A DNA stretch of 64,000 nt. Source: Chryseolinea soli (GTDB lineage Bacteria > Bacteroidota > Bacteroidia > Cytophagales > Cyclobacteriaceae). Below the pieces are notes generated by a model, which ran no database searches, was not told the DNA's origin, and saw only the letters and a program-made list of their open reading frames with translations. Below are positions 52,714 through 60,874 of this stretch, one piece after another. Numbering within the stretch: position 1 is the first letter of the stretch; every line of letters starts with the position of its first letter. The stretch lies in contig NZ_CP032382.1 of NCBI RefSeq assembly GCF_003589925.1, positions 5,952,001 to 6,016,000 of the forward strand, given 5' to 3'. A program made the translations under genes and the position numbers.

Positions 52714-53502
52714 ATGAAAAACAGGATCAAAGACCTTTTCGCAAGCGGAAAAGGAAATATATTGTCAGTGTTCTATACGGCAGGCTTCCCCACGTTAGAC
52801 AGCACGGCGGCTATTGCCACAGCCCTGGAGAAAGGCGGTGCGGACATCATCGAGATCGGCATTCCCTATTCTGATCCGGTGGCCGACGGACCGACCATCC
52901 AGGAAAGCAATAAAGTGGCACTGGAGAATGGCGTAACGTTGCCTAAAATACTAGAACAAGTAAAGCTCATCCGCAAGACGGTTAAAATTCCCATTATCCT
53001 GATGGGCTATGTAAATCCCGTCATGCAATACGGCATCGAGCGCTTTGCTAAAGACGCCGCTACGGCTGGGGTAGACGGTGTAATTTTGCCCGATCTGCCG
53101 ATGGACGCATTTCTGGCCGAATACAAAACCACCTTTGAGGCCGCCAACCTCAGTAACACGTTCCTGATCTCGCCCACCACCTCAGAGGAGCGCATTCGCA
53201 AAATCGACAACGAGACAGACGGGTTCATCTATGCAGTTTCAGCCTCCAGCATCACGGGCGCTCGCGGCGAGTTCGCCGATACACAGCTGCAATATTTTGA
53301 CCGCTTGAAGAAGATGAAGTTGAAAAATCCTTTCCTCATCGGCTTTGGCATCTCCGATCATACCACGTTTGCTAAAGCATCGTCCTATGGTGCTGGGGCC
53401 ATTGTGGGCAGCGCGTTTATCAATTTGCTCAAGAAATCCACCAACGTCGCCGCCGACAGCGAGGCGTTTGCCATCTCACTTAAAAATAACGCCAAGTCAT
53501 GA
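52714..53502 (+). CDS. trpA: Tryptophan synthase alpha chain
   Basis: This protein is about 262 aa from the ATG at 52714 (MKNRIKDLFASGKGNILSVF). A longer in-frame reading starts inside trpB and has no homology. The catalytic Glu is in DIIEIGIPYSDPVADGPTIQ and the Asp in AGVDGVILPDLPMDAF. FLISPTTSEERI, YAVSASSITGARGEF and the phosphate end IVGSAFINLLKK also match. It cleaves indole-3-glycerol phosphate and channels indole to TrpB. Its stop overlaps the aroF start (ATGA). Confidence 0.96.
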   Translation: MKNRIKDLFASGKGNILSVFYTAGFPTLDSTAAIATALEKGGADIIEIGIPYSDPVADGPTIQESNKVALENGVTLPKILEQVKLIRKTVKIPIILMGYVNPVMQYGIERFAKDAATAGVDGVILPDLPMDAFLAEYKTTFEAANLSNTFLISPTTSEERIRKIDNETDGFIYAVSASSITGARGEFADTQLQYFDRLKKMKLKNPFLIGFGISDHTTFAKASSYGAGAIVGSAFINLLKKSTNVAADSEAFAISLKNNAKS

Positions 53503-54509
53503 TCATTCAATTGCAACCGTCGATCGCAACGGCCGACAAAGAAGCGATCATCGCGAAGAGCAAAGCCCTCGGTTATAAGACCACCGAAGTAAAGACGCAA
53601 GAGCATGTTTACCTGGTGGGCATCGGCAAAAAAGAATTCGACATCCGCCTGCTGGGACACATGGCAGGGATAGCCGACATCCACCGCGTTTCGGACGACT
53701 ACAAACTGGTGTCGCGCAAATGGAAAGTAGACCGTACCCATCTCGATCTGGGTGACGGCGTGATCATTGGCGACGGCACCTTGTCCATCATGGCCGGCCC
53801 GTGTTCGATCGAAAACGAGGCGCAGGTGCAGCAAACCATCGACCACCTGGTGGCGCAAGGCGTGCGCATTATGCGGGGCGGTGTTTTTAAACCCCGCAGT
53901 TCACCCTATGCCTTTCGCGGGCTTGGGGTGGACGGCCTGAAGATGTGGCATACGCTGGCGCGCAAGGCAGGCATGAAGATCATTAGCGAGGTGATGCAGG
54001 TGAGCCAGATCGCGGAGATGCATGATTATGTGGATGTGTTCCAGGTGGGCGCGCGCAACACGCAGAACTTTAACCTGCTCGATGAATTGGGCCGGGTAGA
54101 CAAAGCCGTGATGATCAAACGCGGCATCTCAGGCACGATCGAAGAATTGTTGTACTCCGCCGAATACGTTTTTGCCGCCGGCAACGAAAAGCTTTTGCTG
54201 TGCGAACGAGGCATCCGCACCTATGAACGCGCCAGCCGCAACACCCTGGATATAAACGCCATCCCGATCCTCAAGGAGAAGACACATTTGCCGGTGATCG
54301 CCGACCCGTCGCACGGTATCGGCATCCGCGAGTATGTCGAGCCCGTGGCCCTGGCCGCCGTCATGGCGGGCGCTGATGGTGTGATCTATGAAACCCACCA
54401 AAAACCGGAAGAGGCCGCTTCGGATGGACAACAAACGCTGGACTTCAAGGAATCGGAAAAACTTATCCGCAAGCTCCGAAAGGTGTATGAACTGCGTGAA
54501 AATTTTTAA
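53499..54509 (+). CDS. aroF: 3-deoxy-7-phosphoheptulonate (DAHP) synthase, type I beta
   Basis: This 336-aa enzyme catalyses the first step of the shikimate pathway. An N-terminal ferredoxin-like regulatory domain (about 1-70; IIQLQPSIATADKEAIIAKSK) precedes the TIM barrel. Conserved barrel pieces are IMAGPCSIENEAQVQQT, RGGVFKPRSSPYAFRGLG, VFQVGARNTQNFNLL, MIKRGISGTIEEL, LLCERGIRTYERASRNTLDI and ADPSHGIGIREYV. Feedback control by the N-terminal domain is likely. Its placement at the end of the trp operon (overlapping trpA by ATGA) puts chorismate supply under the same attenuator, a common arrangement in Bacteroidota. Confidence 0.95.
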   Translation: MIIQLQPSIATADKEAIIAKSKALGYKTTEVKTQEHVYLVGIGKKEFDIRLLGHMAGIADIHRVSDDYKLVSRKWKVDRTHLDLGDGVIIGDGTLSIMAGPCSIENEAQVQQTIDHLVAQGVRIMRGGVFKPRSSPYAFRGLGVDGLKMWHTLARKAGMKIISEVMQVSQIAEMHDYVDVFQVGARNTQNFNLLDELGRVDKAVMIKRGISGTIEELLYSAEYVFAAGNEKLLLCERGIRTYERASRNTLDINAIPILKEKTHLPVIADPSHGIGIREYVEPVALAAVMAGADGVIYETHQKPEEAASDGQQTLDFKESEKLIRKLRKVYELRENF

Positions 54510-54533
54510 CAGACTTAATTTCTTAATTCCCCT

Positions 54534-54884
54534 ATGACCGTCTACGGCATAAAAAATTGCAACACCGTGAAAACCGCGATGGACTGGCTGAAGCAGCACA
54601 ACGTCGCCGTCGATTTTCACGATTACAAAACCAAGGGCATCACGGCCGTCAAACTAAAAGAGTGGAGCAAGCAAGTAGGGTGGGAGAGCCTCGTGAACAA
54701 ACGCGGCACCACCTGGCGCCAACTCGACGAAACCGAACAGGCCAAGGTGACCAACGAAAAAGCAGCCATCGAATTGATGACGGAAAAGACGAGTGTCATC
54801 AAACGCCCGCTCATCGAGAAGGACGGCAAAGTAGTGGCACTAGGCTTCGACGAAGCTGCCTATGTAAAAGCGTTTAAAAAGTAG
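54534..54884 (+). CDS. ArsC/Spx-family thioredoxin-fold protein, YffB-like
   Basis: This 116-aa protein has the thioredoxin-like fold of the arsenate reductase family (MTVYGIKNCNTVKTAMDWLK). The single Cys in the KNCNTVK loop is placed as in YffB. KRGTTWRQLDETEQ and VIKRPLIEKDGKVVALGFDEAAY are the family segments. It lacks the extra Cys residues used by true arsenate reductases and is not near ars genes, so arsenate reduction is unlikely. YffB proteins are thought to be glutathione-related but have no settled role. It lies 24 nt after aroF and could be the last gene of that transcript; it is convergent with the kinase gene. Confidence 0.85.
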   Translation: MTVYGIKNCNTVKTAMDWLKQHNVAVDFHDYKTKGITAVKLKEWSKQVGWESLVNKRGTTWRQLDETEQAKVTNEKAAIELMTEKTSVIKRPLIEKDGKVVALGFDEAAYVKAFKK

Positions 54885-54889
54885 AGCTG

Positions 54890-56512
54890 CTAGACGGGCA
54901 ATAAGATCCTGAACGTCGTTCCTTGATGGGGAACGCTTTCGACCTCGATCGATCCATTCAATTTTTCAACCTGCTGTTTCACCAGGTAAAGTCCGAGACC
55001 CTTACCGGGGATGTGGTCGTGGAATCGCTTATAGAGTTTGTAGAGGTCATTTTGATAGCGTTTCAAATCGATGCCCAAACCGTTGTCAGTCACCTCCAGA
55101 ATGAGCGTGCGGTCTTTCAATACCGAGGTGATATGGATCGTTGGCTTTCTTTCCGGCGAACGGTATTGAATGGCGTTGCTGATCAGGTTGTACAATATGC
55201 TGCTGAGGTAAGCCCGGATGGAAACAAACGCTTCGCCATGTTTGAAATCATGGGTGATCGCGATGTTGTTTTCCACGATAAACGTTTTCAACGATTCTGT
55301 GATCACCGACAACACCTCGTCCAGCAACACGCGTTCGTTGATGTTGAATTTATCATGACGGATATCGATGATCTTGTTGAGGTCCTTGATCACCGTTTCT
55401 AGCGACAGCGCCGATTGCTCGATCAGCTTGAGGATGTGTTTTTTGTCATCCGCGTTCTCGGTGAGGTTGATGATGTTGATCAGGCCCAGCAAACTGGCTA
55501 CGGGTCCCCGCAGGTTGTGCGATACCGTATATGAAAATTGTTCCAATTCCGAATTGCGCGATACCAGCTGTTGATTGGTTTGCACCAGGTCTTGTTTCTT
55601 CTCGGCCAACAATGCTTCCAGCAACTCGTTTTGGTTTTCGAGCTCCACCTTTTGCTCTTCGATCTTGTGATTGGCCATCACCAGGCTCTCCTGGCTTTGC
55701 ATCAGCTCTTCGCTTTGCGCCTGGATCTCTTCGTTCTGTGTCTCAATGTCCTGGTTCAGCCGGTAGAGATCGCGGTTGTTCTTTTCCAGTTGGGCATTTT
55801 TATCGTTCAGGTTGTCGATGAGTCTTTCGTTGAGCAATTCGAAATCCTCAAAGAGGTTCTTGAGAAAGACCACGCTTCCCATCAGAAACAAGCCGGCTAC
55901 CAGAATGGTGAGGTTGTTTCCGAAGTAACGATAAAAGCCATATTCGCCGTTGCGATCGGAGCTGAGATAAAATAGGATGGGGTCGATCGTCACCAGGATC
56001 AGGATGTTGATGCTCACGGCGGGAATGAGCAGCCTCCGTTCACGAATGCTGAAGACCATCAGGGGAACGATGCTGGTGGCCAAGACCATGCAAAACAATT
56101 GCGGACTGCGGGGCAGATAGTGAAACAGGTCCGGATTTTTCCAGCGCGGCAGAAAAAGAATGGCGCAGCAAGCCACCGGCACCAACACGCTGAGGATGAA
56201 GCGGCTCAGGTTGAAGCGCCGGGCGTCATTCAACACGAGGATGCCCCCCAAGACCACAATCACACCGAGGTTGATCGACGACCCAACGCTGAGGTGTCCG
56301 TGGTTGCGTATGAAAGCATGAAGAAACGTAATGCTGGCCAGCACGACCGTGATCATCACCAGGGCATTGGTGAGCACGATGGTGCGCATGAGCGAGCGCG
56401 ATAGGGCACGGTGAATGCCCGCATACAAAATTCGTTGGATAAAACTTTTCAATGTAACGTGGTCAATTTTTTTGGTTGGCAAGGTGGGCTTAGGATGAAA
56501 TCCAGTCAACAC
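54890..56512 (-). CDS. Membrane sensor histidine kinase
   Basis: This protein is about 540 aa (start uncertain). Several hydrophobic helices (about six; TIVLTNALVMITVVLASITFL, INLGVIVVLGGILV, FILSVLVPVACCAILFL and others) fill residues 40-215. A long coiled coil rich in Gln, Glu and Asn follows (about 225-320; SEELMQSQESLVMANHKI). The phospho-acceptor is EQFSYTVSHNLRGPVASLLG (His332 from the GTG start) and the HATPase has VTDNGLGIDLKRY and GKGLGLYLVKQQVE. A GTG at 56512 overlaps the end of hemF by 23 nt; a TTG at 56452 or an ATG at 56389 are alternatives. No response regulator is adjacent. The core resembles that of the multi-PAS kinase (both SHNLR type). Confidence 0.88.
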   Translation of the reverse strand: MLTGFHPKPTLPTKKIDHVTLKSFIQRILYAGIHRALSRSLMRTIVLTNALVMITVVLASITFLHAFIRNHGHLSVGSSINLGVIVVLGGILVLNDARRFNLSRFILSVLVPVACCAILFLPRWKNPDLFHYLPRSPQLFCMVLATSIVPLMVFSIRERRLLIPAVSINILILVTIDPILFYLSSDRNGEYGFYRYFGNNLTILVAGLFLMGSVVFLKNLFEDFELLNERLIDNLNDKNAQLEKNNRDLYRLNQDIETQNEEIQAQSEELMQSQESLVMANHKIEEQKVELENQNELLEALLAEKKQDLVQTNQQLVSRNSELEQFSYTVSHNLRGPVASLLGLINIINLTENADDKKHILKLIEQSALSLETVIKDLNKIIDIRHDKFNINERVLLDEVLSVITESLKTFIVENNIAITHDFKHGEAFVSIRAYLSSILYNLISNAIQYRSPERKPTIHITSVLKDRTLILEVTDNGLGIDLKRYQNDLYKLYKRFHDHIPGKGLGLYLVKQQVEKLNGSIEVESVPHQGTTFRILLPV

Positions 56513-57407
56513 CTTTTATTAACAAAGCCTGTGTCGCCGCCTCGGGTGAGTCCGGTGCGGGCACATGATTATATTCCCATTGCGCTTGAGGCGGCAGGCT
56601 CATGAGAATGGACTCTGTGCGTCCATCCGTATCCAGCCCGAACTTGGTGCCGCGATCCCACACCAGGTTAAACTCTACATAGCGTCCGCGTCGAAGGTAT
56701 TGCCATTGCTTTTCTTTTTCCGCGTACGGCAATCCTTGATTCTTTTTCATCAACTGGGTATAGATCGGAGCAAAGGCAGATCCCACGCTTTTCACAAACT
56801 CAAAACGCGTCGCTTTGGTGTGGGGCGCATCGCCTTTCAGGTAGTCAAAAAATATGCCGCCAACACCGCGGGTTTCGTTCCGGTGTTTGATGAAGAAATA
56901 GTCGTCGGCCCATTTCTTGAAGTCATTGTAGTAAGCAGGATCGTGACGGTCGCAAACGGCTTTTAACTGCGTATGAAAATAATGCGCATCTTCCGGAATG
57001 ACATAATGCGGCGTGAGGTCGATGCCGCCACCAAACCACCAGGTGCCGTTGCTCATTTCAAAATAGCGCACATTCATGTGAATGATGGGCACCATGGGAT
57101 TGTAGGGATGCAAAACAATAGACACCCCTGTGGCAAAGAAATCGGGATGCACACCGGGCTCGAGGGCCATGGTCTTCAACACGGGCTCCGGCGTCTTTCC
57201 CCACACGGCCGAAAAATTGACGCCGCCTTTTTCGATGATGTTCCCGCCGGTGAGTACCCGGCTCACGCCGCCGCCACCACCGGGCCGTTCCCAGGGATCG
57301 CTGATGAATTTTGCCTTGCCGTCCGTGACTTCTAACTGTTCGCAAATGTTTTGCTGGAGTGAGGTGAGCCAGTCGCGTATTTCTTCTTTTGTGGGCATCG
57401 TGGACAT
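56490..57407 (-). CDS. hemF: Oxygen-dependent coproporphyrinogen III oxidase
   Basis: This protein is about 305 aa from the ATG at 57407 (MSTMPTKEEIRDWLTSLQQN). It decarboxylates coproporphyrinogen III to protoporphyrinogen IX using O2, so the organism makes heme aerobically. Conserved pieces are DPWERPGGGGGVSRVL, VHPDFFATGVSIVLHPYNPM, PIIHMNVRYFEM, GGGIDLTPHYVIPEDA, RGVGGIFFDYLKGDAPHT and RGRYVEFNLVWDRGTKFGL. A TACCTTTG -7 box is only 6 nt upstream, predicting a leaderless transcript. The stop lies just inside the upstream limit of the sensor-kinase frame, so the two genes are likely linked. Confidence 0.96.
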   Translation of the reverse strand: MSTMPTKEEIRDWLTSLQQNICEQLEVTDGKAKFISDPWERPGGGGGVSRVLTGGNIIEKGGVNFSAVWGKTPEPVLKTMALEPGVHPDFFATGVSIVLHPYNPMVPIIHMNVRYFEMSNGTWWFGGGIDLTPHYVIPEDAHYFHTQLKAVCDRHDPAYYNDFKKWADDYFFIKHRNETRGVGGIFFDYLKGDAPHTKATRFEFVKSVGSAFAPIYTQLMKKNQGLPYAEKEKQWQYLRRGRYVEFNLVWDRGTKFGLDTDGRTESILMSLPPQAQWEYNHVPAPDSPEAATQALLIKGVDWISS

Positions 57408-57413
57408 TCCGTG

Positions 57414-57421
57414 CAAAGGTA
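57414..57421 (-). promoter_or_regulatory. -7 promoter box; predicted leaderless mRNA for hemF
   Basis: TACCTTTG on the minus strand is an exact TAnnTTTG match with 6 nt to the ATG at 57407. It is identical to the box before the OmpA-like gene. A TTG 19-21 bp upstream was not found. Confidence 0.55.
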
Positions 57422-57562
57422 TGAAAGGCAGGTGCGAATAAGAAGGATTGTTTCCAAATTTCCACAGCGTTCATTCGCCGTTCATCACATACTTCAGGCT
57501 TGGATCAATCGTTTGAATAAAGTGAAATATGTATCTTTAACGCGAGACCAACCCAGTTCAAC

Positions 57563-59656
57563 ATGTCCCTGACAACCCCATCACCGGCGCGTCGGAAGCT
57601 GAAGCCCGAAGTAGACCGCGAAATTCTGATGAAGGCCTTCGCGCTGATGTGCCAGGCCCGTCGCATGGCCGAGACGTACGACGAGAAACGAGACGTCTGT
57701 GGTAAATATGTGCACAGCACTTCCCGTGGCCACGAAGCCATTCAATTGGCCACCGGTCTTCAACTGACCGCGATCGACTACTTGTCTCCCTACTATCGCG
57801 ATGAGTCTATGTTGTTGGGAATCGGATTGTCACCCTACGAGCTGATGCTGCAACTGATGGCCAAGCGCGACGATCCCTTCTCCGGCGGCCGGTCTTACTA
57901 TGGACATCCTGCCCTTCGGCGAGAAGGTTTTCCGACCATCCCACATCAAAGCTCGGCCACCGGCATGCAGGCCATCCCGGCCACCGGCATGGCGCAAGGC
58001 ATTGCCTACCTGGAATCACAAGGACTAAAGGAATCCAGCGGCGCGCTGGTAGTGTGCTCGTTGGGCGACGGCTCCGTGACCGAAGGTGAAGTAGCCGAAG
58101 CGTTTCAAATGGCCGTCCTGAAAAAACTGCCCATCCTCTACCTGGTGCAGGATAACGGTTGGGGTATCAGCGCCACGGGCAAAGAGATGCGCACGATGGA
58201 TGCCTACGAATATGCAGGCGGATTCAAAGGGATGGACCGCATGGCGATCGACGGCGCGGACTTTATCGACTCCTACCTGGGTATGAAAAAGGCCCTGGAG
58301 ACGGTGCGCAAAAAAAGAAGCCCCATGCTGGTGCACGCCACGTGCCCGCTATTGGGTCACCATACATCGGGTGTACGAAAGGAATGGTATCGTGGCGACT
58401 CGCTGGAACAAGCGCGTCAGAACGATCCCATCGATCGCTTGCGCGAATATCTCTTGCAACACGGCGAAACCGAGGAAATCTTGTGGGCCATTCAAACCGA
58501 AGCCGCGACAAAAATTTCAGAGGCCTACGAACGTGCAAAAGAATCGCCCGACCCGTCGCCGTCTGATTTTGATACGCACGAATTTGCGCCGCCCACTATC
58601 GTCACCGAACAAGGCGAACGGCAACCCGATGGCGGCGAAAAAGTACTCATGGTCGATGCTGCCCTACACGCAGTGGACGACCTCTTAAAAAATCATCCGG
58701 AAGCTTTGTTCTATGGCCAGGACGTGGGCCGGCGGCTCGGTGGTGTGTTTCGCGAGGCGGCAACGCTGGCGCAAAAATATGGCGATGAGCGCGTATTCAA
58801 CACGCCAATACAGGAAGCCTACATCGTCGGGTCCACGGCAGGCATGTCGGCGGTGGGAGCGAAGGCCATCGTGGAGATACAGTTTGCGGATTATATCTGG
58901 CCTGGGATGAACCAGTTGGTGGAAGAGCTTTCGAAGAGCTGTTACCTCTCGCATGGAAAATTCCCCGTGCAGTCGCTCATTCGCGTTCCCATCGGTGCCT
59001 ATGGCGGCGGTGGACCTTATCACTCCGGAAGCATAGAGTCGACGTTGCTGACGATACGCGGTATAAAAGTGGTGTATCCATCGAACGCCGCCGACATGAA
59101 AGGCTTGTTGAAGGCATCCTTTTACGATCCTAATCCCGTGGTGCTATTGGAACACAAAGGGTTGTATTGGTCGAAAGTACCCGGCACCGAAGAGGCCAAG
59201 ACCATTGAACCGGACGCAGACTATGTCATCCCCCTGGGTAAAGCAAACGCGGTTCAATGGGCCGACGAAGAAAAAGTAGCGGAGGGATCAACCGCCGTCA
59301 TCATCACGTATGGCATGGGCGTTTATTGGGCAAAGGAAGCCTCCCGTTCATTCGAGGGACGGTTGGAGATCATAGACTTGCGCACTTTGAATCCCATCGA
59401 TTGGGAAGCCATCACGCTGGCCGTAACAAAACACGGCAGGGCATTCGTGCTCACCGAAGAACCCTTGCTCAACTCCTTTGCCGAATCGTTGGCCGGCCGC
59501 ATTCAAAAGGAATGCTTTCGCTCACTCGATGCCCCTGTATGGACCTTGGGTGCGGCAAACCTTCCGGCGGTTCCACTCAATGTCGGCCTGGAGAAAGCCA
59601 TGTTGCCCAACGCCGAAAAGGTCAGGGACGCTGTGGAAACACTCCTGAATTTTTGA
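57563..59656 (+). CDS. Fused 2-oxoacid dehydrogenase E1 (alpha+beta), branched-chain/pyruvate type
   Basis: This 697-aa protein joins E1-alpha (about 1-340) and E1-beta (about 365-697) in one chain. The alpha part has the ThDP motif GDGSVTEGEVAEAFQMAVLK (about 168-187) with the later NGWGIS, and HTSGVRKEWYRGDS in the phosphorylation-loop region. The beta part opens VLMVDAALHAVDDLLKNHPE, with GQDVGRRLGGVFREA, NTPIQEAYIVGSTAGMSAVGAKAIVEIQF (pieces) and GAYGGGGPYHSGSIESTL. It should decarboxylate a 2-oxoacid and acylate the lipoyl arm of E2. Fused E1s of this kind in Bacteroidota are usually annotated as branched-chain (2-oxoisovalerate) type. No E2 or E3 gene is near. Confidence 0.93.
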   Translation: MSLTTPSPARRKLKPEVDREILMKAFALMCQARRMAETYDEKRDVCGKYVHSTSRGHEAIQLATGLQLTAIDYLSPYYRDESMLLGIGLSPYELMLQLMAKRDDPFSGGRSYYGHPALRREGFPTIPHQSSATGMQAIPATGMAQGIAYLESQGLKESSGALVVCSLGDGSVTEGEVAEAFQMAVLKKLPILYLVQDNGWGISATGKEMRTMDAYEYAGGFKGMDRMAIDGADFIDSYLGMKKALETVRKKRSPMLVHATCPLLGHHTSGVRKEWYRGDSLEQARQNDPIDRLREYLLQHGETEEILWAIQTEAATKISEAYERAKESPDPSPSDFDTHEFAPPTIVTEQGERQPDGGEKVLMVDAALHAVDDLLKNHPEALFYGQDVGRRLGGVFREAATLAQKYGDERVFNTPIQEAYIVGSTAGMSAVGAKAIVEIQFADYIWPGMNQLVEELSKSCYLSHGKFPVQSLIRVPIGAYGGGGPYHSGSIESTLLTIRGIKVVYPSNAADMKGLLKASFYDPNPVVLLEHKGLYWSKVPGTEEAKTIEPDADYVIPLGKANAVQWADEEKVAEGSTAVIITYGMGVYWAKEASRSFEGRLEIIDLRTLNPIDWEAITLAVTKHGRAFVLTEEPLLNSFAESLAGRIQKECFRSLDAPVWTLGAANLPAVPLNVGLEKAMLPNAEKVRDAVETLLNF

Positions 59657-59845
59657 CGATCACAACGTAATACCTATACGCTGTTTAGAAACCACCGGGA
59701 GTATGTATTTCATAAAGCCAAATCCCTGGCAGCGAGCCCATAAACCGGTTATCCATCCATCCCGAAAGGGTTGTGAAAATAATTGAAATTAATGCATATT
59801 TGATCGACTTGAACCGGGTCATCTACCGGTCTTAAAAAACGCATT

Positions 59846-60820
59846 ATGAAAAAAACAGGACACACCAAAACACGCATCGCGTCGCCATACGTTTTGTATG
59901 CCGCTTTCACCGCTCTCATGATCTTCCTCTCCGCCGTTGGCGCATATGCTCAGGAAGCCCCACGCCCCATTGAAGGACGCTGGGACATCACCGTCGACCA
60001 GGATGGCAAATCCCTTCCGTCGTGGCTGGAAGTTGAACATTCGGGCAATCATACCCTGGTGGGCCGTTTTTGTTATGCTTTCGGCAGTGCCCGTCCCATC
60101 TCCAAAGTGAATTTTGCCGACGGCAAGTTTAGCTTTGCCATCCCCCCGCAATGGGAACCCGGCACCAGCGACATGTCGTTCGAAGGCAACGTGTCGGGCG
60201 ACAAACTCACCGGCACGATGGTGTATACCGATGGCAAGACCTATAACTGGACCGGGGTGCGCGCGCCCTCACTCAAAAGACAAAGCGAGCCGGTTTGGGG
60301 TGCTCCCATAACGTTGTTCAACGGCAAAGACCTGAAGGGATGGCACGCACAAGGCGCCACAAACCAATGGGTGGTGGAGAACGGTGTTCTGCGCAGCCCC
60401 AAATCCGGATCCAATCTGCTGAGCGATCAAACCTACAATGATTTCAAACTGCACCTGGAATTCCGCTATCAAAAGGGCAGCAACAGCGGCGTGTACTTGC
60501 GTGGCCGCTATGAAGTGCAAATCGAAGACAGCAAAGGCAGAGAGCCCTGGTATGGATATCTTGGCGGTGTCTATGGATTGATCACCCCCAGCGAAATGGT
60601 GGCCAAGGACGCCGGCGAATGGCAGACCTACGATATCACACTCGTGGGCCGCCACGTAACCGTGGTTGCCAATGGCAAGACCATCATTTCAAACCAGGCC
60701 ATTGCCGGCCCCACGGGTGGTGCCATCGATAGCAAGGAAGGAGAGCCCGGTCCCATCTTATTTCAGGGCGACCATGGACCGATCGATTTCCGCAACATCG
60801 TGATCACCCCTGCAAAATAA
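59846..60820 (+). CDS. Exported DUF1080 (3-keto-disaccharide hydrolase-like) protein
   Basis: This 324-aa protein has a signal peptide (YVLYAAFTALMIFLSAVGAYAQ). A small N-terminal beta domain (about 35-135; IEGRWDITVDQDGKSLPSWL) precedes the DUF1080 concanavalin-like domain (about 150-322). Its hallmarks are ITLFNGKDLKGWHAQG, DFKLHLEFRYQKGSNSGVYLRGRYEVQIEDS (pieces) and GPILFQGDHGPIDFRNI. Several DUF1080 proteins hydrolyse 3-keto-glycosides; others have no known activity. It may work with the GH116 enzyme on the opposite strand 54 nt away, but that is only proximity. A strong terminator follows. Confidence 0.88.
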   Translation: MKKTGHTKTRIASPYVLYAAFTALMIFLSAVGAYAQEAPRPIEGRWDITVDQDGKSLPSWLEVEHSGNHTLVGRFCYAFGSARPISKVNFADGKFSFAIPPQWEPGTSDMSFEGNVSGDKLTGTMVYTDGKTYNWTGVRAPSLKRQSEPVWGAPITLFNGKDLKGWHAQGATNQWVVENGVLRSPKSGSNLLSDQTYNDFKLHLEFRYQKGSNSGVYLRGRYEVQIEDSKGREPWYGYLGGVYGLITPSEMVAKDAGEWQTYDITLVGRHVTVVANGKTIISNQAIAGPTGGAIDSKEGEPGPILFQGDHGPIDFRNIVITPAK

Positions 60821-60827
60821 CATACCC

Positions 60828-60868
60828 ATAGCAAGGCGCAGAGCGATACTTTGCGCCTTGCTATTTTC
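60828..60868 (+). terminator. Intrinsic terminator between convergent DUF1080 and GH116 genes
   Basis: ATAGCAAGGCGCA (60828-60840) and TGCGCCTTGCTAT (60852-60864) form a perfect 13-bp stem with an 11-nt loop, followed by a short T run (TTTC). Confidence 0.85.
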
Positions 60869-60874
60869 AATACA

